From contig CM055887.1 in assembly GCA_029582165.1 (NCBI GenBank), positions 17,407,190 to 17,471,189 of the forward strand: DNA of 64,000 nt, given 5' to 3'. How positions within the stretch are numbered: position 1 is the first letter of the stretch; each line of letters opens with the position of its first letter. The position numbers and the translations under genes were made by a program. The notes under the pieces are model-generated. The model saw only the letters and a list, made by a program, of their open reading frames with translations. It had not been told where the DNA came from and searched no databases. Positions 10,881 to 22,300 of this stretch are shown piece by piece. Source of the stretch: Portulaca oleracea. Taxonomy: Eukaryota; Streptophyta; Magnoliopsida; Caryophyllales; Portulacaceae.

Positions 10881-11956
10881 GATCGAACCCTACTATTATA
10901 ACATTGTTTTTCTTAGACCCTGAGATTTAGGGTCTGTCTGGACCTAGAAAAGCGGCATTGAAAAAAAAAAAATTGGAAAATGAGAATTTTTCCTTTATTT
11001 AGATTGAAGAAAAATGAATAGAAAAAAATAGTTGCAAAACTATATGGAAAATTTGGGGAAGCAAAGAACAAAAAATTTCCCCTTCAAAAATGAAAGGAAA
11101 GTTGAGAGAAAGAATTTGAATCTACAAGTCAACATTTCCCTCCTTCAACTCTCATGACTCTCTCGACTCTCTCTCTCTAACGCTCTTCTCTCTCTCTCTC
11201 TCTCTCTCTAACGCTCTTTACTCTCTCTCTCTCTCTCCCCCAAATCACATCATATGATCTAGTAAAATGAAGTTTGACATTTACAAATTTTTTTACAAAT
11301 TTTATTTTTCCATGTATTTTTCGTCAAAACAAACAAGGAAAAGGAAGTTGAATAGAAAATCAATTTTTTTTTTTCAAAATTTTACCTAAACCAAACACGA
11401 TAAATAAATTTACTTTACCCCAAAAAAATTTTCCTCCTAATATTTTTTCCATGAGATTTTTTTTCCATCTTGTTTTTATAGGTCCAGATGGACCCTTAGA
11501 GTTTCAACAATGATGACCCAAAGTCAGTCTAACCCGGCAAAAAGTGACCCCTATTAGGTTTTAGATTGAGTATTATATGTTTAAATTTGGGTTTCATCCA
11601 ATAACACCCTTATGAATATGTTACTTATAGTCCTCCCCCATACCAGACCTGGTCTCCCTTTGTCCCTCCATTAACTATCGCAACCCAACTTCTTGTCTCT
11701 TCCCCCCCACCCCTCCCCTCTCCAGATGTCTATCCTAACCTCATGTAAGATAGACGAGGCATGAGTATGGGGAGGGGTAGAAGTAATAAGCATGCATGAG
11801 GGGATTATTGAAAGAAAACTAAAGAGTAATCCTATAATTCCAATCAAAACTCTATGGAGATCACTTTTGGCCGGAGTAGATTAGGTTAACTTTGGATCAT
11901 CATCATTCAAACCCTAAAACTTATTGTCTAAAAAATAATGTTGTAATAGTACGATC
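10881..11956. mobile_element. Foldback (long-TIR) element interrupted by a MITE
   Basis: The left end GATCGAACCCTACTATTA and the minus strand of the right end GATCGTACTATTACAACATT begin inverted arms of over 100 bp. Matching continues on both sides of the nested 10930-11495 MITE: left-arm GATGACCCAAAGTCAGTC pairs with right-arm sequence near 11900. No transposase is encoded. Without the MITE it is about 510 bp. Outer boundaries are approximate. Confidence 0.5.
10930..11495. mobile_element. PIF/Harbinger-like MITE with TTA duplication
   Basis: 566 bp. The ends are inverted (left GGGTCTGTCTGGACCTA; right GGTCCAGATGGACCC), and TTA flanks it at 10927-10929 and 11496-11498, as expected for PIF/Harbinger. 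The interior contains CT-rich microsatellite at about 11158-11236 and T-rich runs. No ORF. It sits in the left arm of the foldback element. Confidence 0.75.
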
Positions 11957-12239
11957 TAATTAATTAATATAGGCAGAAGAGGGAGTCCAAAATACAAAAA
12001 AAAAAAAAAAAAAATCTCGAGAAACAAGAACCCCAAGAATTTCATCCGGTGTGACAATTTGGTCCAATAACAATCTTCGACGAGAGAATTTGGTTCATCG
12101 ACTCGAATTGTTTGATTTATAAGAAGTAGTACTAAACTTAGGTGAGACAAGCATAACCACACCGGTACTTGAATTATACTCATGGGAATACAATACTTTA
12201 TACTTCAAAAACATTATTTAACTTTTTCAATTTTATTTG

Positions 12240-12440
12240 GGATTTTCGGATGCTAATATATTGAACTTTTGGCGTATTAGACAGTAATGCGCTGAACTTT
12301 GACCTTTGACAATAATACACTGTACTTTGAGAGGTGTTGGACTATAATGCACCTGGGACGATTTGACAGTGGCTGACTCAGTGACGATCCTACATGACAA
12401 TAATACATTGTACTTTGAGGGTTGACTGAGTCCATCCCAT
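12240..12440. repeat. Single-arm repeat of the ATAATACACTGTACTTT type
   Basis: About six degenerate units of roughly 30 bp related to GACAATAATACACTGTACTTT and ending in short spacers. The style matches the arms of the foldback elements at 38131, 44166 and 51109, but no opposite arm was found here, so it is probably a truncated member. Confidence 0.4.
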
Positions 12441-12558
12441 TAAAATCTTTTTAGGTTAATCTATGGGTCAACCTACTTAACTAATCCACCCAATTGGGCT
12501 TAATCTCTTAACTATCCAAAATATGGCTATGGCCTAAAGGCGTTAAATTGTGTTCAAT

Positions 12559-13740
12559 TTTTTTTTAATCGTTCAAAGCCTTTGCCAAAATTTTATAACA
12601 ATGCCAAAAGACATCCACAATCCAAAGATACACCAGAGCCCAGAATTGAGGCACCACAAAACTACAAAAAACATCCTCCTGTGTAGTTTTACAAAGGAAT
12701 AAGAGGTCCCCACACCACCTGAAGTTTCAAAACCCCAAAACTACATTAATGATTCTGATGTAAAAATTTGAAAGAAAAAACAGAATTGAACCAAAAAACC
12801 CACTACCCCAAACTGTGTCTCTCTGAACTGTCGCATTGGAGCCCCTGATTGTAATATCCACAAAATTCCACGGCCTTCAAAAAACTACCAAGGATGACCT
12901 CAGCAACTATCTTTCAACCATTGTAACAGTGAGCTGGGGCCTTCACCCCTTTTAACTGCTGATGCCCACAGCGAAATTCTCACTCTGATTGCAAATAGTA
13001 ATGTCTCCAAATGCATTATCTCATTCTCAAAGACTATCTTGTTCCTCACCATCCAGATAGACCACATTATAGCAAAAACCATCCACTCACAAAGCTGACA
13101 TTCCACGAGGCAAATCCTCATAGTAATGTGATTAAGAGTCAAAGTGTTGGCCCTCTATTGTTGTAACAACCTTGACTTTTTGAGGTTGATTGTCTTTTCT
13201 TCCTTTTTGCTATGGATGTCTGCTTCTTCAAAACCTTCAGATATTTCTTATAAGCCTTCTTCTGAATTATCTGTAACTCCATCCTTGTTGATTCCTAGAG
13301 CCCAACAGCTTTTTTGGCAATTATTTTCTTGGCTTTGGAAACCATTCTCCTCTTGGTTTTCATTAATTGGTTGTTTACTTGCTCTTCATCCTCTACGGTG
13401 CACGAGTTCTCCATGTTCCTATGTTGTGTTGGGGCAACCACCAACTCATTATTGGCCATGCTATTTTTCGAGGCTCTCTCAAGGGCTACTCTCCATTCTT
13501 GAGAGCCCAACTCCTCCATAAAAATCTTTTCCAACTGCTCCACCTTCTCATTTATTTCTCTGAGTTCCTCTTGATGCGCGAGCTGTGTATTATTGCCATT
13601 ATCTCCTTGGTTCTCCATCAGCCCATTCACATTAATTGCTGCGTTTTGAGATACATTCACTTCAACCTTGTTATATTTCTTTTGAGATGTGATTCCAACC
13701 ACATAAAGGTGTAGCATGATTATATTTGGATGGAGCAAAT
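12559..13740 (-). mobile_element. Internally deleted LINE remnant
   Basis: Minus strand. The C-terminal tail of a LINE ORF2 lies at 12900-13142; its CEWMVFAIMWSIWMVRNKIVF-type segment is the zf-RVT/RNase-H region of plant L1-like elements. A ~340 bp 3' UTR follows and ends in a poly(A) run at about 12559-12568 (T-run on the plus strand). Upstream, 13295-13738 encodes a charged, Gln/Glu-rich, coiled-coil-like segment that may be ORF1. The endonuclease and reverse transcriptase are missing, so a large internal deletion joins ORF1-like sequence directly to the ORF2 tail near 13142. The ORF1 assignment is less certain than the ORF2 tail. Confidence 0.5.
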
Positions 13741-13820
13741 TAATAATTTACCAGTATAAGTACATCTATTATTTATGGGTGGGTATGGATGGGCACGGTC
13801 CATACCTACGTTTTACCCAA

Positions 13821-14672
13821 TGTTGAGGCCCTTGGGGGGGGGGTGAAGTTCACATTTAAGATCTACACACTACTGACACTAGGTAAGGACATTAGAGAAA
13901 ACTTCCTTGGTTTCAAACCAAGGATCAAAACACAGTGTAACTGAAATACCTCATTTGATTTATAACAATCAAAGAACAAGTTACACTTACAAAACAAAAC
14001 AAGAAGTAACACCAAGGCAGCGATCGATATGATCACCACCAAGATCAATATGTCGATTCTGAGATAAGGATCGTCGTAGGAAAAACCCTAGCGGCGATTT
14101 GGAACATGATGGATTACATTAAAGCACAAACTCACACAACTTTAGTCCGTCAAGGCTCTGTTACACACCATCTCTCCACCACATGTGGACACAACGAATG
14201 CTCATCAAGAACCTTGGCTATACCTTCACCAGAGGTCCTTTACTGGCTACCTTCACCACCGAACCATTGGTTACACACTCGGAGAAATCCCACCGGATTT
14301 CTTACTCCGCGATTGCTTCCGTGGAATCGCCTATCTTCTCAATTCTTCTGATTGATTTCCAACGGTAACTTGCCTTATGTGTTGATTTCTTTCCTTTTGT
14401 TGCTACAATAATCATGATTGATTTCCCTTGATTTGTTTCCTTTTTATATCTACAAGAATCATGCGCATAATAAGAATATATAATATATAATCAAAAAATA
14501 TATATTATATACACATAATCTGAGTATATAATCAGAATATATATTATATACTCAAAATATATAATCAGATTATATAATATAAGGCAACTTCCCTTTTCCG
14601 GATTTTCGCTTTCATCAAAACCAAAGGTCCTTCACGGATGCGCGGTGAAGGACCTTGACCTTGTCTTCAACA
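13821..14672 (-). repeat. 3' LTR of the Sirevirus-like derivative
   Basis: 852 bp. Begins TGTTGAGGCC and ends TTCAACA on the plus strand. An AT-rich inverted-repeat block of TATATATTATATA motifs lies at about 14465-14580. Short apparent ORFs within it (14106-14368) recur in the partner LTR and are not genes. Confidence 0.85.
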
Positions 14673-15091
14673 ATCTCCCCCTTTTTGATGAAAGATAAAA
14701 TTCAGCAACAATAAATCCTTTTTCCCTTTTTTTTTTTGGATTATCACAAGGTCAATAGGGAATCTCCCCCTTGATATAACATCTAGTATGTTTTAGAGGT
14801 TGTCTAAAAATCTGCAATGCTTGATAAACTTGTCAGTACTAAGAGAGGGTCCTCCCCCTCAATTCATGCCATAATTCAATATGATCAATGAATGGTTTAC
14901 AGATGACATACCTCAAATTTTGTGCCGGATGAAGGACATAAGGATTATGATTTAATCTTTTTTTCCTTATCAATGTCCTTGTAGCAGAATGCATCTACGT
15001 CCGTGACTTGCCTTTTTGTTTTCACTATCCCCCGTGATCTTTTCCATAGAGCGGTTAGTCTCTTCTTGTGTGGACCTGCTCTGATACCACT

Positions 15092-15975
15092 TGTTGAGGC
15101 CCTTGAGGGGGGTGAAGTTCATAATTAAGATCTACATACTAGGTAAGGACATTAGAGAAAACTTCCTTGGTTTCAAACAAAGGATCAAAACACAGTGTAA
15201 CTGAAATACCTTATTAGATTTATAACAATCAAAGAACAAGTTACACTTACAAAACAAAACAAGAAGTAATGACCAAGGCGATTCGATAGGATCACTGACC
15301 AAGACTGAATGTCCTTGAGTCAGTTACAGATAAGGATCGTCGTAGGAAAAACCCTAGCGGCGATTTGGAACATGATGGATTACATTAAAGCACAAACTCA
15401 CACAGCCTTAGTTCGTCAAGGCTCTGCTACACACCATCTCTCCACCACATGTGGACACAACGAATGCTCACCAAGGTCCTTGGCTATACCTTCACCAGAG
15501 GTCCTTTACTGGCTACCTTCACCACCGAACTATTGGTTACACACTCGGAGAAATCCCACCGGATTTCTTACTCCGCGATTGCTTCCGTGGAATCGCCTAT
15601 CTTCTCACTTCTTCTATCGTCCTTTTTATAGATGCCTTCAGATGCTTGGACTTGAGTCCTTCCAACGGTAACTTGCCTTATGTGTTGATTTCTTCCCTTT
15701 TGTTTCTACAATAATCGTGATTGATTTCCCTTGATTTGTTTCCTTTTTATATCTACAAGAATCATGCACATAATAAGAATATATATTATATAATCAAAAT
15801 ATATATATTATATACACATAATCTGAGTATATAATCAGAATATATATTATATACTCAAAATATATAATCAGATTATATAATACAAGGCAACTTCCCTTTT
15901 CCGGATTTTCGCTTTCATCAAAACCAAAGGTCCTTCGCGGATGCGCGTTAAAAGACCTTGACACTGTCTTCAATA
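15092..15975 (-). repeat. 5' LTR of the Sirevirus-like derivative
   Basis: 884 bp partner of 13821-14672, with a few indels relative to it, including extra sequence near 15600-15660. Confidence 0.85.
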
Positions 15976-16490
15976 CTCAAAGAGTATAAGACCCTACCCA
16001 TACCCTTCCCATGCCTCTTAATACCCACATGGATATTACCCACATGGGTAATACCCACTTGGGTATTACTTCCATGGGTATTGCCCATGGATATTTAGGG
16101 TATCCAACTATTTAACTAACTATTCTTAATTTGTATTCTAACGTTTTAGATAATAAATTTATATTTGGAGCTCAAAATTCATATTTGAAATTGTTTTTAA
16201 TCTATCTTATCATATTATAAAGTTTCAATTTAAATCGTTAAAATTGAATTTAATTTAAAGTCTCAGTTAGTTTTTGCCGCAAAAAATGTCTATATATGTC
16301 GCGATAAATGTTATCGAATAAAAAGAATTAGGAGCTCAAAATTCATATTTGATCTTTTTTTAATCAGTACTATCGAATTACAAAGTTTCATGTCAAATCG
16401 ATAACGTTGAATTTTGCCTTAAATTTCAATATATAAACGTAATACAACTCGATATGCATATAGTTAAGACATCAATGGGTATATGGATAC

Positions 16491-17344
16491 TGAAAGAACC
16501 CTAGAGGGGGGTGAATAGGGTTATGAAAATTTCTACAAAATTGGATCACTTGGTAAAGGACGTTAGTCCCTTAATCTGCTCAGATTAAGGGTTCACACAA
16601 TTCAATAACTGATAAAAATATAAAGGACAATAAGATAGATATGAATAACCTCCTTTATTTCAGTTAATTGAATGACGTTGATTGTTGCCTAAGGTAAAGG
16701 ACCTTAGGGTTACAGAGAACCAAGCGCCTTACAATGGACGCTTCTTATTTCTGGAGAATTACACCCCCCAATTCACAGTTTGGCGTTTACACAAATTGAA
16801 TCCTAATTCCGTTTAAGATTCGAACTCGAAAGCCTAACACAACTCTAAATCTGTTTAGAGTTTGATAGCACTCTCATACACAAAACATACGAATACTCTC
16901 AAACACAAGAACACACTCTTGTGAACAGACGATTACTTCCATGGAATCGATTGCTTTCCTTTGTCTTGAATTCGTCTATTTAAACTGCTATGCTGAGTCT
17001 TGTATCCGTTAGGGAAAGATTCTGTCTTTGCTTCAATTTCGCTTTGCAACAGCTCGAGATTTTCCTTCCTTTTGCAGTGAGATAAGCTTTGAGTTCTTTC
17101 CAATTTTCTTCGTCGATGTTGTCTGCAAAGATAGCACATAAAATCAGTTTAGTCGAATTTAGAAAGTAGGATAGGAGAATAAGATTGTTGCTCAATTGGA
17201 ATGCTTCCCTGATTTGGTGTCGTCACTTGTCTTTCACTTCAAAACTCTTCAGCAGTACCAACGTCCTTTGGTTGGTTGACATAAACGACCTTGTTGTGCA
17301 CTGAGTAAACGTCCTTTGCTTATGTTCTCAAAAGGGGTTCTACA
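16491..17344 (-). repeat. 3' LTR of the Sirevirus
   Basis: 854 bp. Plus-strand ends are TGAAAGAACCC and GGGGTTCTACA. The adjoining plus-strand run ATCTCCCCCTTTTTGAG (17345-17361) is the terminal polypurine tract. Confidence 0.92.
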
Positions 17345-17606
17345 ATCTCCCCCTTTTTGAGTGAAAGACAAAAATAGATACAAGCATAGTATGTTCAACA
17401 GATAGTATAATATTTAAAGATCGTCCATACAGGGACTTAGTAAAAGGAAGTTTAAATTGTTTTACAGACCCTGGTAGAAAAACAAAAGATAAGGACCATC
17501 ATACTATGCATAGATCATCTCCCCCTTTTTGACTTTCAAGCAAAAAGGAACAGGAGGAATGTTTGGCATGCAACGCAAAAAAAATAATGAAGAAAAGCAG
17601 ATTGTT

Positions 17607-18768
17607 CTAAGATTGGGGATCAACAAAGACGGGGGTAGCAGCAGCAGTAGGGGATTGTGGATTGGGGGAGTCTGGAACAGCCAGAGTGCTTGATGGAACA
17701 ACAGGTTTGAGGGTTGATGCGACCTCAACCAATTCAATCCTTGCTTCGCGAAGGGCCTTGACCTCCTGGCGAAGAGTCTGAACCTCCTGGTGAAGGGCCT
17801 CAACAGCAGATATAATGCTGGATATCTGAGTTTGCAATGAGTTTGTGGCGTCTTTCGTAGCAGCAGTAGAGGTAGAGGCTTCAACGGCCTTGACTTCATC
17901 GAGATGAAGCCAGGAGGTGGGAGGCACTGATGGTAGGCAAATTGAAAGAGGATTTCTCAGCATGATCCAGAGAAACGTTGTAGAACCGAAAGATTTTAGT
18001 TAGTAAGTTTCCATATGGCAATGGACCAGAAGGTAAGGTAGTGGCCTTAATGATATGTCGAATGACTATCTCTCCAATATCCGGATGGCGGTTACAGAGG
18101 ACATTGAGAAGAAAAGAGGCACATGCCTCATTTACAGCCTCCTTGTTTGTACCTCTTGGGAGTATGGTACGGACAAGGATGTAATAGAGGAAACGGGCCT
18201 CAGATTGCGGGCCAGTGTACTGAGAGGATTTTTGTTCTGATGGTCGGGCAAAGTGATGGCGAAATTCTTGCTTAGGGTCGGAGGAAAGAGATAAAGGTGG
18301 TTTGGTGGGATTTGGGTCGAGTTTCAGAATTCGTTCTATTTAGGAAGGGGTGAGAAGAATTTCGACACGAGAGACTGTAGTTGTGAAGGAAGGGCGTTTT
18401 GAGTCAGGGACTAAGTTTGCATAGAATTCAAGAACAAGAGAAGGGTAAATTACCGAGTCGCAGTCGAAGAAGGTTGAGCACCCCATTTCGCCGAGTGTGG
18501 TGAAGAAGGGAAAGGCTTGACGAAGGGAAGTGATGTCGACGTTCTCACAACACAGAATTTGACGGGTTGCCATAAGTTCCATGCGTTGGGTGAGAGCCAG
18601 TGAATGAGAGATGGGAGGTTGAGAGTTAACGGCAAGAGCGGCGGAGGAGGATGAGTGAGATTGTGTGGAATTTTGGGGAGTTGGAGATGTTTTGCGAGAG
18701 CGTAGCCGTTTGGCGACACCTGCAGAAGGGGATGGGGCGGTGGTTTTCTAGGCTGGGCATTTTTTCAT
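17607..18768 (-). pseudogene. Sirevirus third ORF, plant-transposon-domain-like, broken
   Basis: A sense-strand frame downstream of pol starts at an ATG at 18766-18768 (MKKCPA) and hits a stop at 18748-18750. It reopens through a basic KRLRSRK stretch, a Ser-rich spacer, then MELMATRQ and an EFYANLVPDSK motif, and hits a second stop at 18340-18342. It continues through a DPKQEFRHHF and GPLPYGNLLTKIFRFYN segment. A frameshift near 17900-17960 leads to a 118-residue tail with a coiled coil (heptad-like EALHQEVQTLRQEVKALREA). The EFYANL motif and following region resemble the 'putative plant transposon protein' domain (Pfam family of the Transposase_32 type, from memory). Sireviruses often carry an extra ORF at this position, sometimes called env-like; no membrane segment or signal peptide is visible here. 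Confidence 0.6.
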
Positions 18769-19042
18769 GATGGAGAGTGAATGAAGAAAACGATAGAGGC
18801 TTTTGAAGGAATGGAAGTGGGGACAGAGAAGAAGACGAGTTGAAGTGGTGGGGTAAATGGTGAAAGGAAAAGGGGGGTTTAAGTAGAGATGGCAGGAATT
18901 AGAGCGGGAAGGTGAAGGTTAGTAATTAAGGAAGGAGGGAGTAACTGGGGAAAGGTGTATTTGGAAAGGATAAATGATGATTTGACGGTTGGGGGGAGTT
19001 TAAGGTGATGTGACAGTAAAAATTGAAGGAGTGAAGGAAGGG

Positions 19043-19074
<32 letters not shown>

Positions 19075-19318
19075 GAGGATTTCGAAGTAGGGCGGATGAA
19101 TTTTGGAAAAAAAAGGATCTTTTTGAAAAAGGGAAGAAAATAAAACGGTTGCACTAATTAGTTATGAAGGAACTGCCAGTTCAACCATGTGCCAAAGTTT
19201 CGATATGAAGGAGCTCAATATGGTACCAGGACAAGAGTGTCAAGGTCCTTTATGAGTCTTGAGATTAAGGACATACGTTGTGGTGGGGGGTCATTGGCTC
19301 CCCCTGGATAGGAGAGGG

Positions 19319-22300
19319 TTAGCTCCCCCTCAACTGGTCATCCGGTTGTAGCATGCCAAGTTCCCTTCGATTGATGATGAATTGCTCAGTGGGAAGGGCC
19401 TTGGTGAAGATATCTGCTAGTTGTTGATGAGTGGGAACAAAGTCCAGTGTAATGTGGCCTTTGTCAACGTGATCTCTGATAAAGTGATGTCGTACTTCAA
19501 TATGTTTGGTACGGGAGTGCTGGACTGGATTTTTGGTGATTTGAATAGCACTCTTGTTGTCACACTTGATGGGAATATTTGAGAATTCTATCCCAAGGTC
19601 CTTCATGTGTTGTTTGATCTACGAGGTTTGAGCACAACAAGCACCGGCTGCTATATATTCTGCTTCTGCGGTGGAAAGAGCAACGACATTTTGTTTCTTG
19701 GATTGCTAAGAGATTAAGGAGAAGCCGAGCATTTGGCAGCCTCCAGATGTGCTTTTTCGATCTGTCCTGGAACCAGCAAAGTCAGCATCTGTGTATCCAA
19801 TGAGGTTCAGGGAGTTGTTCCTGGGATACCACAGACCAAGGTCCTTGGTGCCTGCGAGATATCTCAAAATTCTTTTGACAGCAATCAAGTGAGATTCTTT
19901 GGGAGCACTTTGAAAACGAGCACATAGGCAAACACTAAACATTATGTCTGGACAACTTGCAGTTAAATAAAGTAGAGACCCTATCATACCTCGACACTGC
20001 TTGTCAGGAACGTCCTTACCATGTAGATCCTGATCAAGTTTTAATGTGGAGGACATTGGGGTACTGCAGTGTTTGGCTTTCTCTAAACCATACTTCTTCA
20101 GAAGCTCCTTGACATACTTACTTTGATTGAGAAAGATGCCATCATTGTTTTGTTTGATTTGTAGGCCAAGGAAGAAACTTAGTTCTCCCACTAGACTCAT
20201 CTCAAACTCCTTGCTCATTAGGTCAGAGAATTCCTTCACTAGATATTCATTAGTATCACCAAATATAATGTCATCTACATAAACTTGAATTATAGTAGAG
20301 TTCTGACATGAGGTTTTGATGAACAGTGTTTTGTCTATGAGACCTCTTGTAAATCCATTTTTCAAAAGAAAGGAGCTTAGTCTCTCATACCAAGCCCTAG
20401 GAGCTTGTTTTAGCTTGTAAAGGGCCTTCTGAAGTCTGTAAACATGAGTGTTTGGATCTTGTTGTTCAAATCCTGGAGGTTGTTCCACATAGACTTCCTC
20501 TTTTAGGTATCCATTGAGAAAGGCACTTTTTACATCCATTTGATATAGCTTCATGTGAGTTGATGAAGCATAGGCAAGGAGTATCCGAATGGCCTCTAGT
20601 CTTGCAACTGGAGTGAAGGTTTCCTCATAGTCAATGCCTTCTTCTTGGTTGTATCCTTTGGCAACTAGTCTTGCCTTGTTTCTCGTGACAGTGCCATGTT
20701 CATCTAATTTATTACGGTAGACCCATTTGACACCAATAACTGGGTGGTGTTCGGGTCTTAGGACAAGCTTCCACACTTTGTTGTGCTTGAATTGATTTAA
20801 TTCCTCTTGCATGGCTAGGATCCAGTTGTTGTCCTTTAGAGCTTCTTCAGGTCCTTTGGGTTCAATTTGAGAAACAAATGTGTGAAAGGCACAAAAGTTT
20901 CTAAGAGAAGATCGATTCTAATACCTGTTTCCAGACCTGAAAGGAGGTTGTCAGCTGGATGAGCAGGTTTGAACCTGAAGGTCCTTGGTGGCTCCTTAGT
21001 GTTTTGTTGTGCAGTATCAGTCATTTGAGGATTTTCTGTCGGTGAAGGTCCTTATCCTTCACTGGAGGAAGGTCCTTGTTCTGCATCATGGGACGATCCT
21101 TGAGCTTCATTTTCCTCATGTTCTGAAGTTGATTGCATGGTGTCATCTGGAGGAGGTTCTGCATTTTGTTGAAGAGGACCTTGTTGAAATATACGAGGTG
21201 TGTCCTCGTCATCATCATCTTGGCGAATCTGGAATTTGATGGAGGACCTTTCTAATGGAGTGGTGGCAGTTTCATCGAAGACAACATGAATGGATTCTTC
21301 CACCTTTCTTGATGCTTTAATGTAGACTCTGTAGGCCTTGCTGGATAAGGAATATCCTACTAGAATTCCTTCTTCACTTCTTGGCTCAAATTTGCTTAAG
21401 GCCTTTTTGCCATTATTATGAACAAAGCATTTGCATCCAATGGTCTTGAGATGAGCTACATTTGGTGTCTTACCTTTGAACAACTCATAGGGTGTCTTAA
21501 AGGACCTTATGGTACATCTGTTGAGAATATAATTTGAAGCATTTATAATTTCAGCCCAAAGAAAGAGGGGTAGATTGTTCTCACAAATAATTGTTCTGGC
21601 CATGTTTTCCAGTGTGCGGTTCTTCCGTTCAACCACACCATTCTGTTGTGGTGTCCTTGGGGCTGAGAAATTATGTGTAGCACCTTCTTGATCACAAAAC
21701 TTTCCAAATTGATCTTGATTATCAAACTCTCTTCAATGATCTGTTCTTATAGACACCAGACTAAGTCCTGTAAGGACCTTGAGTTGTCTGTATAGTTTCT
21801 CAAATTCTGGGTAAGCCTCTGTCTTGTCCTTCAAAAATAAAACCCAGGTAAATCTTGAATAATCATCAACAATGACTAGTATGTATGAGCGTCCTCCTAG
21901 ACTCCTATATGGAATTGGTCAACAAAGGTCCTTATGCAATAGTTCTAAACATCTAGAGGTGGTTACTTGAGTCACAGGTTTAAAGGAAGTTCTTGTCTGT
22001 TTGCCTCTTGTGCATGCATCACATACTTTGTCATGAATGAAGTTCTGAGATGGTAATCCTCTAACCAGGCCTAGGTGTTTTAGCTTTTGAAGGGTTTTCA
22101 TGTTCACATGTCCCAATCTGCGATGCCATAACCAGGTTTCATCTGATGCAACTCTAAGACAGGTGAGGTCATTTGTCATATGATCACTGAGGTCAATAAC
22201 ATGCACATTGTTCATCCGATGACCTCTAAGGACTATTTCATGAGATTCTTTCTCTACAACACACGAGTTCTTATTGAACCAAACTTTATAACCTCTATCA

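Larger units (their letters stand above)
13821..15975 (-). mobile_element. Non-autonomous Sirevirus-like deletion derivative
   Basis: LTRs at 13821-14672 and 15092-15975 start TGTTGAGG; the left one ends CAACA, the right one has the variant CAATA. Flanks CCCAA (13816-13820) and CTCAA (15976-15980) match at 4 of 5 bases. The 419-bp interior keeps a primer-binding site (15078-15089, minus strand TGGTATCAGAGC) and three polypurine tracts (plus-strand CTCCCCC-type runs at 14672-14690, 14761-14773, 14850-14860). It has only about 25 codons of a gag-like start (MEKITGDSENKK) before a stop. Repeated polypurine tracts and the gag-start similarity tie it to Sireviruses. Confidence 0.8.

Noticed and set aside
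14106..15714. Paired short frames (about 14106-14368 and 15309-15714)
   Set aside because: They lie in the two LTRs of one element and are duplicates of noncoding LTR sequence.
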